A stretch of DNA of 64,000 nt. Origin: Microvirga ossetica. GTDB lineage: Bacteria > Pseudomonadota > Alphaproteobacteria > Rhizobiales > Beijerinckiaceae. The stretch's first letter is position 1. Every line of letters begins with the position of its first letter. Shown here in pieces: positions 27,387-35,515 of the stretch. Below the pieces are notes generated by a model. It was not told where the DNA came from, made no database searches, and saw only the letters and a program-made list of their open reading frames with translations. The translations under genes and the position numbers were made by a program. The DNA is taken from NCBI RefSeq assembly GCF_002741015.1, contig NZ_CP016616.1, forward strand, positions 1,223,501-1,287,500, given 5' to 3'.

Positions 27387-27525
27387 GGTCGGTCTTCTGA
27401 AGTTAGTCAGTTACCGCCTACCTAGAGCTTGGTGAGTCGGTTGGCTGTGCCCCTCAAGCCACACCTTAACATGAATTAACCCTCGAGGGCTGCCCCATGC
27501 GCGTGGCGCAACCCTCCCCTCGCAA

Positions 27526-29844
27526 TCACCCCTCGATGCGGGAGAAATCCGCCACCGTGCGCGTCGCCTCGCGGAGGTCGTTGAGGAGCCGCAGGCGGTT
27601 GGCCCGAAGCTCCGGATCCTCCGCATTCACGGTCACCTTGTCGAAGAAGGCGTCGACAGGCTGGCGCAGGCGCGACAGGGCGCGCATCGCACCCTCGAAA
27701 TCCTCCGATTCGACCGCGATCCTCGCCTCTTCCTTGGCCTTGGCGAGAACCACGGCGAGCGCCTTCTCCTCGATCTGGCCCTGGGCGTTCACGATCTGCA
27801 GATCGGGCGCCTCGTTGTAGGCGCGTCCGTCCTTCTTCTCCTCGATGCGCAGGATGTTGGCCGCGCGGCGATAGCCGGCGAGCAGGTTCCTGCCGTCCTC
27901 CGTATCGAGGAAGCGGCCGAGCGCCTCGACGCGACGGACGATCATGAGCAGGTCGTTCTGGCCTTCAGCAGGGGTTGAGAAACTTATTTTCTCAGAGCCG
28001 ACATCTGCTCCATCAAAATCGAACACTGCATCGATGAGGTCATGGCGCGCCCCCTGATCGCGAAGAGACTGCTTAAGACGATCTGCGATGAAGCGAATAA
28101 AATTCGCCTCCATTGCCCCAATCAGGAGGAAACGTTCTGTTGGGTTGTTTGCAGGAGCAGCGTCTAAACTATGCTCAAAAACCGCATCTGGGAAACGAGC
28201 AACGGCTAAATCATAAACGTCAGAGACAGGTAGCCTGATTTCATTCTGTAGGATCAGCCTAATCACACCCAACGCCGCACGGCGCAGCGCGTAAGGATCC
28301 TTCGATCCCGTCGGTTTCTCGTCAATGGCCCAGAAGCCCACGAGCGTGTCGATCTTGTCGGCGAGTGCGACGGCTACCGCAACCGGATCGGTCGGCACGC
28401 GGTCGGACGGGCCGAGCGGCTTGTAGTGTTCTTCGATGGCAGCAGCGACGGATGCGTGCTCGCCCTGCAGGCTCGCATAATAGCGGCCCATCAGGCCCTG
28501 CAGCTCGGGGAATTCGCCCACCATCTCGGTGACGAGATCGGCCTTGGCGAGACGCGCGGCGCGTTCCGCCAGTTCAGGATCGGCGCCGACAATCGGAGCG
28601 AGTTCCTTGGCGAGCGCCGCGATGCGCTCCACGCGCTCGTATTGCGTGCCGAGCTTCTCGTGGAAGACGATGCTCTTCAGCTTTTCCAGACGGTCTTCCA
28701 GCTTCACCTTCCGGTCCGTCTCCCAGAAGAACTTTGCATCGGAGAGACGCGCGCGCACCACGCGCTCGTTGCCGCCGATGATGGTCTTGCCGCCGTCGGA
28801 CGCGATGAGGTTGGAAACGAGGATGAACTTGTTCGCAAGCGCGCCCTGCCCTCCTCCCCCTTGTGGGGAGGAGTTGGAGGTGGGGGTGTGAGCGATACGC
28901 TGGTCCAGTTCGGCGCCGGCATCCCCACCCCTGGCCCCTCCCCTCAAGGGGGAGGGGGACGGCTGGCGCAGCACGAAGCATTTCTGGTTCGCGCGGATCG
29001 TGGTGCGGATCACCTCCGGCGGGATGTCGAGAAAGGCTTCGTCGAAGGAGCCCATGAGCACCACGGGCCATTCCACGAGACCGGCGACCTCCTCTAACAG
29101 GCCTTCGTCCTCGATGAGTTCGAGGCCCTGCGCGAAGGCGAGATCCTTCGCGTCGTGCAGGATCATGTCCTTGCGGCGGTCGGTGTCGATCACGACCTTG
29201 GCGCGCTCCAGCGCCGGCGCGTAATCGTCGAAGCGCTTCACGCGGATCTCGCCGGGCGCGAGGAAGCGGTGGCCTTGCGTGACATCGCCCGTCGCGGTGC
29301 CGTCGACCTCGAAGCGCACGATTTCCGGATCCTCGGTCTCGGGCCCGAAGGTGCAGACGATGGAATGGAGCGGACGCACCCAGCGCAAGCTTCCGGGCTC
29401 GGCGGAGGCCGCGCCCCAGCGCATGGATTTCGGCCACGGGAAGGCCTTGACGATGGCCGGCAGAATCTCCGCCAGCACGTCCGGCGTCGACCGGCCGGGC
29501 TTCTCGATCACCGCGACGTAGAACTCGCCCTTCTTCGGATCGCTCTCGATCTTCGCCTGATCGATCGAAGCGAGCCCCGCCCCCTTCAAAAAGCCCTGGA
29601 TCGCGCCCTCCGGCGAGCCGACGCGCGGACCTTTGCGTTCTTCCCGCACGTCCTTCCCCTTCACGGGAAGGCCCGCGATATGCAGAGCGAGCCGCCGCGG
29701 CGTGGCGAAGGCCTTGGCGCCCTCGTAGAGGAAGCCGCGCTCGACCAGCGCGTCGGTGACGAGCTTCTTCAGATCCTCCGCCGCACGGCGCTGCATGCGG
29801 GCGGGAATTTCTTCGGAAAAGAGTTCGAGGAGAAGATCGGGCAT
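27526..29844 (-). CDS. glyS: Glycyl-tRNA synthetase beta subunit, with in-frame palindromic insert
   Basis: The 772-residue product is GlyS of the alpha2-beta2 bacterial glycyl-tRNA synthetase. It begins [18 protein letters not shown] and shows [33 protein letters not shown] and [16 protein letters not shown] C-terminal features ([15 protein letters not shown]). It partners GlyQ at 30467-31408. Two oddities are visible. Residues 296-332 ([12 protein letters not shown]...SSPQGGGG) are the translation of a 111-bp family A repeat, placed between KCFVLRQP and the normal continuation [10 protein letters not shown]. Residues about 525-628 are encoded by visibly A/T-richer DNA. The length exceeds the usual roughly 700 residues. 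The ATG at 29844 is the family start. Confidence 0.95.
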   Translation of the reverse strand: MPDLLLELFSEEIPARMQRRAAEDLKKLVTDALVERGFLYEGAKAFATPRRLALHIAGLPVKGKDVREERKGPRVGSPEGAIQGFLKGAGLASIDQAKIESDPKKGEFYVAVIEKPGRSTPDVLAEILPAIVKAFPWPKSMRWGAASAEPGSLRWVRPLHSIVCTFGPETEDPEIVRFEVDGTATGDVTQGHRFLAPGEIRVKRFDDYAPALERAKVVIDTDRRKDMILHDAKDLAFAQGLELIEDEGLLEEVAGLVEWPVVLMGSFDEAFLDIPPEVIRTTIRANQKCFVLRQPSPSPLRGGARGGDAGAELDQRIAHTPTSNSSPQGGGGQGALANKFILVSNLIASDGGKTIIGGNERVVRARLSDAKFFWETDRKVKLEDRLEKLKSIVFHEKLGTQYERVERIAALAKELAPIVGADPELAERAARLAKADLVTEMVGEFPELQGLMGRYYASLQGEHASVAAAIEEHYKPLGPSDRVPTDPVAVAVALADKIDTLVGFWAIDEKPTGSKDPYALRRAALGVIRLILQNEIRLPVSDVYDLAVARFPDAVFEHSLDAAPANNPTERFLLIGAMEANFIRFIADRLKQSLRDQGARHDLIDAVFDFDGADVGSEKISFSTPAEGQNDLLMIVRRVEALGRFLDTEDGRNLLAGYRRAANILRIEEKKDGRAYNEAPDLQIVNAQGQIEEKALAVVLAKAKEEARIAVESEDFEGAMRALSRLRQPVDAFFDKVTVNAEDPELRANRLRLLNDLREATRTVADFSRIEG
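28849..28959. repeat. Family A 111-bp palindromic repeat inserted in frame within glyS
   Basis: The arms CCCTCCTCCCCCTTGTGGGG and CCCCTCCCCTCAAGGGGGAG with inner GGTGGGGGTG / CATCCCCACCCC match the intergenic copies at 11895 and 30332 over the same 111-bp length. 111 is divisible by three, and on the glyS strand the repeat has no stop codon, adding 37 residues (296-332 of GlyS). Confidence 0.93.
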
Positions 29845-29854
29845 CGTGCGCTCT

Positions 29855-30283
29855 CTACCCTCCCCTCGAGGGGGAGGGTCGGCCGTCAGGCCGGGGTGGG
29901 GTGGGAAGCGCAAGCGCTTCCGATTGCGGCGAGCCATACAAGGCCGCGTAAATAGTGTCGAGAACGCCGCTCATGTTCGCGGTCAGTTCGGCGTTCCAGA
30001 ACCGGACCACCCGATAGCCTTCGCTCTCGAGCCAGCGGGTCCGGGCTTCATCCTTGCTGGCAACATCGTCCTGCGAATGGTGACCGCCGTCGAGTTCGAT
30101 GAGAAGGCGGGCCCTCAGGCAGGCGAAATCGGCGACATAGGGGCCGATGGGGACTTGGCGGCGGAAATGGGTTCCATAGACGGGGATTTGCTTCAGCGCA
30201 CGCCAGAGAGCCTTCTCTGCGTCGGTCGTGTTCCGGCGCAGCGCGCGAGATCGGGATGTGCCGATTTTGCGGGTTGAAGGCAT
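29855..30283 (-). CDS. DUF559 (VSR-like endonuclease fold) protein
   Basis: The 142-residue product has the DUF559 pattern: [18 protein letters not shown] at the N-terminus, [16 protein letters not shown] with the first acidic residue, [12 protein letters not shown] with the ExD pair, and [12 protein letters not shown]. This is the restriction-endonuclease/VSR-like PD-(D/E)XK fold, although no nuclease activity is established for the family. It sits between glyQ and glyS on the same strand. The last residues ([15 protein letters not shown]) are translated from a family A-like repeat arm, so the C-terminus appears to have been extended by the repeat. Confidence 0.85.
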   Translation of the reverse strand: MPSTRKIGTSRSRALRRNTTDAEKALWRALKQIPVYGTHFRRQVPIGPYVADFACLRARLLIELDGGHHSQDDVASKDEARTRWLESEGYRVVRFWNAELTANMSGVLDTIYAALYGSPQSEALALPTPPRPDGRPSPSRGG

Positions 30284-30331
30284 CTAGAGTTCGCTTCGAT
30301 TTCCATTCATTCGCGGGAGCCGCCACCAAAA

Positions 30332-30442
30332 CCCTCCTCCCCCTTGTGGGGAGGAGTTGGAGGTGGGGGTGTCGGCGCCATGCCAATCCAGTTCATCGTT
30401 GGCACCCCCACCCCTAGCCCCTCCCCACAAGGGGGAGGGGGA
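30332..30442. repeat. Palindromic repeat, family A, full 111-bp copy
   Basis: The arms CCCTCCTCCCCCTTGTGGGG and CCCCTCCCCACAAGGGGGAG surround inner GGTGGGGGTG and CACCCCCACCCC. The element lies between glyQ and the DUF559 gene, 24 nt past the glyQ stop codon. Confidence 0.92.
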
Positions 30443-30466
30443 TAGGCGCAAGGGGCCGTTATTCCA

Positions 30467-31408
30467 TCACGCCGCCACGCCTCCGCCCTCGGTCTTCAGC
30501 CATGCCGCGCCGCAGGCTTTCGCCAGTTCGCGGACGCGCAGGATGTAGCTCTGGCGCTCGGTGACGGAGATCACGCCGCGGGCATCGAGCAGGTTGAACA
30601 TGTGGCTCGCCTTGATGCACTGGTCGTAGGCCGGCAGCGCCAGGAGATGGCGGTTGTCGTTGGAGCTTGGGCTAGGCTCGCCGTCCGCCAAATATTTGCG
30701 GCAGGCGGCCTCCGCATCGCGGAAGTGCCGGAACAGCATCTCAGTGTCGGCATATTCGAAGTTGTGGCGGGAGAATTCCTGCTCGGCCTGCAGGAAGACG
30801 TCGGCGTAGGTGACCTTCTTCTCGCCGTCGAGGCCGTTGAAGTTGAGGTCGTAGATCGACTCGACGCCCTGCAGATACATGGCGAGGCGCTCGAGACCAT
30901 AGGTCAGCTCGCCGGCGACAGGCGAGCACTCGAAGCCGGCGACCTGCTGGAAGTAGGTGAACTGCGACACTTCCATGCCGTCGCACCAGCATTCCCAGCC
31001 GAGGCCCCAGGCGCCGAGCGTCGGGCTCTCCCAGTCATCCTCGACGAAGCGGATGTCGTGGAGCGAGGTGTCGATGCCGATGGCCTTGAGCGAACCGAGA
31101 TAGAGATCCTGCAGGTTCGGCGGGCTCGGCTTCAGGATGACCTGGAACTGGTAATAATGCTGGAGCCGGTTCGGGTTCTCGCCGTAGCGCCCGTCCTTCG
31201 GGCGGCGGGAGGGCTGCACATAGGCCGCGCGCCAGGGCCTCGGCCCGAGCGCCCGAAGCGTGGTGGCCGGGTGGAAGGTGCCCGCGCCCATTTCCATGTC
31301 GTAGGGCTGGAGGATGACGCAGCCCTGTTCGGCCCAGTAGCGCTGGAGCGTGAGGATCAGGCCCTGGAAAGAGCGCGCAGGGTTCATATGCGCGGGTTCG
31401 CTCGTCAT
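30467..31408 (-). CDS. glyQ: Glycyl-tRNA synthetase alpha subunit
   Basis: The 313-residue product is GlyQ, the catalytic alpha subunit that activates glycine. Class II synthetase motifs are visible: [53 protein letters not shown] and the motif 3 region [12 protein letters not shown]. Two starts are possible, ATG at 31408 and ATG at 31387; I list the longer. The gene precedes DUF559 and glyS on the same strand, with a palindromic repeat between them. glyQ-glyS adjacency with a DUF559 gene in between is a feature of some Hyphomicrobiales. Confidence 0.96.
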   Translation of the reverse strand: MTSEPAHMNPARSFQGLILTLQRYWAEQGCVILQPYDMEMGAGTFHPATTLRALGPRPWRAAYVQPSRRPKDGRYGENPNRLQHYYQFQVILKPSPPNLQDLYLGSLKAIGIDTSLHDIRFVEDDWESPTLGAWGLGWECWCDGMEVSQFTYFQQVAGFECSPVAGELTYGLERLAMYLQGVESIYDLNFNGLDGEKKVTYADVFLQAEQEFSRHNFEYADTEMLFRHFRDAEAACRKYLADGEPSPSSNDNRHLLALPAYDQCIKASHMFNLLDARGVISVTERQSYILRVRELAKACGAAWLKTEGGGVAA

Positions 31409-31498
31409 ATCGGCGTCCGGTTCGTCTCGAAAATGGCAGGCGAACCCTTGGGATGACGGGCGGCCCAAGTCAAGCGTTGGGTAATCCCAACCTCCGCG

Positions 31499-31637
31499 CT
31501 GTCATTCCGGGGCGCCGAAGGGGAGCCCGGAATCCATAAACACAACGCACTTAGGAAAGGGCGACCAGCGTCGTGCCTCTTCCTGGGATATCAGCGGCTA
31601 TGGATTCCGGGCTCCGCTGCGCGGCCCCGGAATGACA
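31499..31637. repeat. Palindromic repeat, family C
   Basis: The left arm has GTCATTCCGGGGCGCC and GCCCGGAATCCATAAAC. The right arm has CTATGGATTCCGGGCTCC and GGCCCCGGAATGACAG. It fills most of the gap between glyQ and the S49 peptidase gene. Confidence 0.88.
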
Positions 31638-31665
31638 GCGGGGGACTTCCAGAGCCACAGAGCGT

Positions 31666-32553
31666 CTAAAGCCCCAGCCGCGCCCAGGCGGCCCGTTCCT
31701 CGAGGGCGCCGACGATCTCGTGGGGATCGATCAGGCTGCTCTGGCCGAGGGACCGTCTGCCGAGGAGGCGGCCGAGCAGCGGCGGGCGGGCCGGCTCGAT
31801 CATGCGGAACTGCACCTTGTCGCCGAAGCGCTGGCGCAGGATAGTGCGGATGTCGCCAAGGCCGTCGATGAGGCCGAGATCGAGGGCTTCCGCCCCGACC
31901 CAGAAGGCGCCCGAGAAGAGGTCGTCGTAGGAATCGTTGAGCTTCTCGCCCCGGCGCTCGCGGACGAGTTCGGCGAAGACGTCGTGGATCCGGCGCTGGA
32001 GGCCCTTCAAGCGCACCACGTCGTCCGGGTTCTCGGGCCGGAACGGGTCGAGCATCGCCTTGCTCTTGCCGGCCGTATGCACCCGGCGCTCGACGCCGAT
32101 GCGCTCGATCAGCTCATGGAACCCGAAGCTCGCCGAGACGACGCCGATGGAGCCGACGATGGAGGCGGGATCGGCATAGATCTCGTCGGCCGCGCAGGCG
32201 ATCATGTAGCCGCCGGAGGCCGCCGCATCCTCCACGAAGGCGATGACGGGAAGCTTCTTCTCCTCCGCGAAGGCGCGGATGCGCTTGAAGATCAGATGCG
32301 ACTGCGCCGCAGATCCCCCCGGCGAGTTGATGACGAGCGCCACCGCCTTCGCACCGGGCACCGAGAAGGCCCGCTCGAGCAGGGGCGCCACGTTCGCCAT
32401 GGCGAGCCCCTGACGGAAAGGCATCACGGCGCCGATGGCGCCGGACAGGCGCACCACCGGCACGATCGGGTACGGATGGTGGGTGCGGAACTTGCCTGGA
32501 AGGAGGAATTGCAGGCGTGCGGGGAGCATGGAGGAAACGGATGTTGAAGCCAT
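31666..32553 (-). CDS. S49 family serine peptidase (SohB/SppA-like)
   Basis: The 295-residue product has the S49 fold with VVRLSGAIGAVMP, VALVINSPGGSAAQSHLI, the catalytic serine motif DAAASGGYMIACAADEI and the catalytic lysine in HTAGKSKAMLDPF. It lacks an obvious cleavable signal. Such proteins degrade signal peptides or membrane protein remnants. The GSIGVVSASFGF loop is typical of the family. It is upstream of glyQ on the same strand, an order common in Hyphomicrobiales. Confidence 0.92.
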   Translation of the reverse strand: MASTSVSSMLPARLQFLLPGKFRTHHPYPIVPVVRLSGAIGAVMPFRQGLAMANVAPLLERAFSVPGAKAVALVINSPGGSAAQSHLIFKRIRAFAEEKKLPVIAFVEDAAASGGYMIACAADEIYADPASIVGSIGVVSASFGFHELIERIGVERRVHTAGKSKAMLDPFRPENPDDVVRLKGLQRRIHDVFAELVRERRGEKLNDSYDDLFSGAFWVGAEALDLGLIDGLGDIRTILRQRFGDKVQFRMIEPARPPLLGRLLGRRSLGQSSLIDPHEIVGALEERAAWARLGL

Positions 32554-32717
32554 GATCGATATGTAGGGTGTATGGCCCGGCTTCCCAAGATGAACGTATC
32601 GTTAGGGAAATTGTCGGGCTTCGTTCAGTTAGGATGATTTAAACCCTCACCATGGAGAAAAGCCCCGTCATGACGCCGGATCGTTCCGGCCCATCGGCGG
32701 AGGTGAGGAGAGAAAGA

Positions 32718-33056
32718 ATGCGTAAGCTCGTCTTCGGTCTTCTTGGTTTTGCGGCCCTTGGCGTCGGCGCCCTCTCGGTGCAGCCGGCCGCTGCCCAGCC
32801 CTATTATCCCGGCTATGGCTATCGCGGCCCGGCGGTCGAATATCGCTATGGCCGCCCGGCACCGGCGGTGCGTGTCCAGTACGGGCGCCCCTATTACGGA
32901 CGCCCCTATTACGGACGTCCCTATGGGGGTTATCGCCCCGTCCGCCCCGTGCGCCGCTGCTGGGTCGAGTCCCGGCGGGCCTGGAACGGCTATCGCTGGG
33001 TGCGCCGTCCGATCGAGGTCTGCCGCACGGGCGGCAGACCCGGCTACCGCTATTGA
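32718..33056 (+). CDS. Small secreted Tyr/Arg/Gly-rich protein
   Basis: The 112-residue product has a signal peptide (MRKLVFGLLGFAALGVGALS, likely cleavage near AAAQ) and a mature part rich in Tyr, Arg, Pro and Gly, with repeats YYGRPYYGRPYGG encoded by a 15-bp tandem repeat. The C-terminus has two cysteines in CWVESRRAWNGYRWV and EVCRTG that may form a disulfide. The ribosome site GAGGAGAG and position choose the ATG at 32718. The family is widespread in Hyphomicrobiales but without assigned function. A bidirectional terminator follows. Confidence 0.82.
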   Translation: MRKLVFGLLGFAALGVGALSVQPAAAQPYYPGYGYRGPAVEYRYGRPAPAVRVQYGRPYYGRPYYGRPYGGYRPVRPVRRCWVESRRAWNGYRWVRRPIEVCRTGGRPGYRY

Positions 33057-33063
33057 GTTGAAG

Positions 33064-33090
33064 AGAGGGCGCCTCGTGGCGCCCTCTTTC
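33064..33090 (+). terminator. Rho-independent terminator
   Basis: A perfect 10-bp stem AGAGGGCGCC / GGCGCCCTCT with TCGT loop is followed by TTC. It starts 8 nt after the stop codon at 33056 and abuts the stop of the convergent methyltransferase gene, so it may serve both. Confidence 0.82.
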
Positions 33091-33829
33091 ATATGAGGGT
33101 TGCCTCGCCCTGGTGCAGCGCCTCGGCCTGAGGCGTGAAACGCCCATCGGGCCCGTTCAGGATCAGCGGCGGCAGGATGGCCAGCGGAGCCCGGCTGCCT
33201 TTGACGCCGGAGAGCAGAACGCGGATCGCCGGCCTGTCGGCGTCCGGATGCACGACGCGAATCTCGAGGCTTCCTAACCATGTCTCCAGGATTTTAAGGC
33301 ATTCGGAGACCCGGTCCGCACGATGGATCAGGACCAGCCGCCCCTTCGGCTTGAGAAGTCCCGCACAGGCCTTCAACCACGATTCGAGGCCGCCGGCCGG
33401 CAGGGCATGGGCCGCCGCCCGGCCCTTGTCCGGCGAGATTCGCGCCTGCCCCTCTTCCAGGAAGGGCGGGTTGGTGAGGACGAGATCGGCGCTCTCGGGC
33501 TGCAGCCCTGCCGCAAGGCGCGAAGCTTTGTCGAGCACGTCGGCAACGGCGACTTCTCCCGTCACATCGTTGTCCCGGCAGTTTCGGCGGCAGAGTTCGG
33601 CGAGCGCGGGGTCGCGCTCCACAAACACGAAGCGGGCGTCCTGCTGCCTTTCCGCAACCATCAGCCCGACGGCCCCGGTCGCCGCGCCCACATCCATCAC
33701 CACGTCGCCGGGCCTTACCGGAGCCGAGGCGGCCAGCAGCACCGCATCGGTGCCGGCGCGGTGACCCTTGGCAGGCTGGTGCAGGCGAACGCGCCCGCCG
33801 AGCAGCAGATCCTCGGTGACCTCAGGCAT
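33089..33829 (-). CDS. tRNA1(Val) N6-methyltransferase-like (TrmN6/YfiC type)
   Basis: The 246-residue product is a Rossmann methyltransferase with SAM motif MDVGAATGAVGLMVAE and the N6-adenine motif DLVLTNPPFLEEGQ. The N-terminal EDLLLGGRVRLHQPAKGHRA matches the TrmN6-like group, in which E. coli YfiC methylates A37 of tRNA1(Val). The target in this organism is not proven. The ATG at 33829 overlaps the stop of the DUF2007 gene by 8 nt, so the two are translationally coupled. Confidence 0.88.
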   Translation of the reverse strand: MPEVTEDLLLGGRVRLHQPAKGHRAGTDAVLLAASAPVRPGDVVMDVGAATGAVGLMVAERQQDARFVFVERDPALAELCRRNCRDNDVTGEVAVADVLDKASRLAAGLQPESADLVLTNPPFLEEGQARISPDKGRAAAHALPAGGLESWLKACAGLLKPKGRLVLIHRADRVSECLKILETWLGSLEIRVVHPDADRPAIRVLLSGVKGSRAPLAILPPLILNGPDGRFTPQAEALHQGEATLI

Positions 33830-34046
33830 GACGCAATTCGCCTTCGAGCCCTGCATCGGCGATCAGGCGACGGGCCTGCGCCAGATGATCGTCGGGCACC
33901 AGGATCCGGCGCGGAAAGACGCCGATCATGCCCTCGAGGGCGTTCATATGCGCATCCGCGACGAGAACGGGGATATTGGCGTTTTCCAGGAGGGATTGTA
34001 GGAAGCCGACCAGAACGAGATCGTTGGTTCGGACGATTTCGACCAT
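33822..34046 (-). CDS. DUF2007 family protein
   Basis: The 74-residue product starts MVEIVRTNDLVLVGFLQSLL and contains ANIPVLVADAHMNALEG and VPDDHLAQARRLI, matching the small DUF2007 (signal-transducing, GlnB-like ferredoxin-fold) family. Function is unknown. It overlaps the downstream methyltransferase gene by 8 nt and is divergent from the polyprenyl synthase gene; this trio is a conserved arrangement in Hyphomicrobiales. The ATG at 34046 is preferred over 34103 because it begins the conserved domain. Confidence 0.85.
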   Translation of the reverse strand: MVEIVRTNDLVLVGFLQSLLENANIPVLVADAHMNALEGMIGVFPRRILVPDDHLAQARRLIADAGLEGELRHA

Positions 34047-34148
34047 CGGCTTGAGATCCTTCCCTTGCGGTAAGCGTTTGCCTTGCAGCATGGAAAGTGC
34101 CATGCCAGTTCATATTCCTACCGGCCATCCCGGCCGGCAACCCGGGCA

Positions 34149-35174
34149 GTGACAGTGGGCGTCGTCGTTCCGTTCGAAGACAAGCATCCCGAGAAGAATG
34201 CGAGCATCGAGAAGCTCGTCTCCCTTGTGGCCTCCGATATGGAACGGGTCAATGCGATGATCCTGTCGCGCACGGGCTCGGATGTCACGATGATCCCCGA
34301 GGTGGCGAACCACCTCATCTCTTCCGGCGGCAAACGCTTGCGCCCCATGCTGACGCTCGCCACCGCCGGTCTCTCCGGCTACGAGGGCGACGGGCATGTG
34401 AGGCTCGCGGCCTCCGTCGAGTTCATGCACACCGCCACCCTCCTCCACGACGACGTGGTGGACGAGAGCGACATGCGCCGGGGCAAGATCGCCGCGCGAA
34501 TCAAGTGGGGCAACGAGGCGAGCGTGCTCGTCGGCGACTTCCTCCTCGGCCAGGCCTTCCGCATGATGGTGGAGGTGGGCTCGCTGCGGGCGCTGGACAT
34601 CCTTTCCGCCGCTGCGACCGTGATCGCCGAGGGCGAAGTGATGCAGCTCGCCGCCGCCAAGAACACCGAAACCACCGAGGACGAATACCTCGCCGTGATC
34701 CGCGGCAAGACGGCGGAACTCTTCGCCGCCGCCTGCGAGGTCGGGCCCGTGATCGCCGGTCGTCCCAAGGCCGAGCAGGCCGCCTGCCGTTCCTACGGCA
34801 TGAATCTCGGCATCGCCTTCCAGCTCGTCGACGACGCCCTCGACTACGGCGGCAAGGCTGCGACGCTCGGCAAGAACGTCGGCGACGATTTCCGCGAGGG
34901 GAAGATCACCCTTCCCGTCGTCCTGTCGTTCCGGCGCGGCTCGGACCAGGAACGCGCCTTCTGGAAGCGGGTGCTCGAACAGGGCGACATCGAGGATGCG
35001 GATCTCGAACAGGCTATCGCCATCATGCGCCGCCACCGGGCGCTCGAAGACACCGTCGAGCGCGCCCGCCATTACGGCGCCATGGCTCGCGACGCGCTCG
35101 CCCTGTTCCCGTCGAGCCCGATGAAGCAAGCGCTTCTCGATGCGGTCGAGTTCTGCATCGCCCGGGCGCATTGA
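34149..35174 (+). CDS. ispB: Polyprenyl (octa/decaprenyl) diphosphate synthase
   Basis: The 341-residue product is a trans-isoprenyl diphosphate synthase with GGKRLRPML, the first aspartate-rich motif LLHDDVVDESDMRRG and the second LVDDALDYGG. It elongates farnesyl diphosphate with IPP to make the ubiquinone side chain; alphaproteobacteria usually make Q10, but the chain length is not readable here. The likely start is GTG at 34149 (VTVGVVVPFEDKH); an ORF begins at ATG 34083 but that part has no family character. It is divergent from DUF2007. dxs and ispE supply its precursors. Confidence 0.93.
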   Translation: MTVGVVVPFEDKHPEKNASIEKLVSLVASDMERVNAMILSRTGSDVTMIPEVANHLISSGGKRLRPMLTLATAGLSGYEGDGHVRLAASVEFMHTATLLHDDVVDESDMRRGKIAARIKWGNEASVLVGDFLLGQAFRMMVEVGSLRALDILSAAATVIAEGEVMQLAAAKNTETTEDEYLAVIRGKTAELFAAACEVGPVIAGRPKAEQAACRSYGMNLGIAFQLVDDALDYGGKAATLGKNVGDDFREGKITLPVVLSFRRGSDQERAFWKRVLEQGDIEDADLEQAIAIMRRHRALEDTVERARHYGAMARDALALFPSSPMKQALLDAVEFCIARAH

Positions 35175-35210
35175 GCATAGCAGGCCTGTTCTTTTTACAG
35201 AACGAAACGG

Positions 35211-35238
35211 TTGACAGAAAATCCTGCCGCGGTAAAAC
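35211..35238 (+). promoter_or_regulatory. Sigma-70-like promoter for the SAM-II/metQ transcript
   Basis: TTGACA (35211-35216) is followed by a 16-nt spacer and TAAAAC (35233-35238). It lies about 37 nt upstream of the SAM-II aptamer, as expected for a leader promoter. Confidence 0.6.
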
Positions 35239-35274
35239 CAATGTTGTCGTGAGGCGGCATTCACCACCTCATGG

Positions 35275-35326
35275 CCGCGGTGATTTGAGACGAGCAGCTT
35301 GCCCCGCGTGATCAAAAGCTAAAGCG
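35275..35326 (+). promoter_or_regulatory. SAM-II riboswitch aptamer
   Basis: The sequence matches the SAM-II consensus: CGCGG (35276-35280) pairs with CCGCG (35304-35308) to form P1. The conserved TGATTT starts the loop, loop AGCTT (35296-35300) pairs with AAGCT (35316-35320) to form the H-type pseudoknot, and GTGAT and GCTAAAG occupy the expected 3' positions. SAM-II binds S-adenosylmethionine and turns off methionine supply genes, usually at translation. The gene downstream is metQ, a methionine-binding protein, which fits. Confidence 0.9.
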
Positions 35327-35363
35327 CCGCGGGCGAATCTTGCCTCGTGGTTCACGAGGATCG

Positions 35364-35438
35364 ATGGCTATGACGCGCCTTTTCATGCCTTCCCATCAGC
35401 ACTTCCCGGCTGAGCGCTGTCGTCGCATCGCGGCCTGA
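35364..35438 (+). CDS. Possible 24-residue leader ORF between riboswitch and metQ
   Basis: The short frame starts ATG at 35364, with a second in-frame ATG at 35370, and encodes a peptide with FMPSHQHFPAERCRRIAA at its C-terminus before a TGA. GAGG four nt before the start is a good ribosome site. It lies inside the 3' arm of the hairpin CCTCGTG-GTT-CACGAGG (35343-35359), so folding could hide it. No family is recognised. It may be a regulatory upstream ORF for metQ or simply chance; codon evidence is too short to decide. Confidence 0.4.
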   Translation: MAMTRLFMPSHQHFPAERCRRIAA

Positions 35439-35515
35439 AATCTCCCAAACCGCTCGAACAACCTGTCCGGCTTCGAATTGAAGCCGCGGCGAACTTTGTC
35501 TGAAAGAGACCTCCC

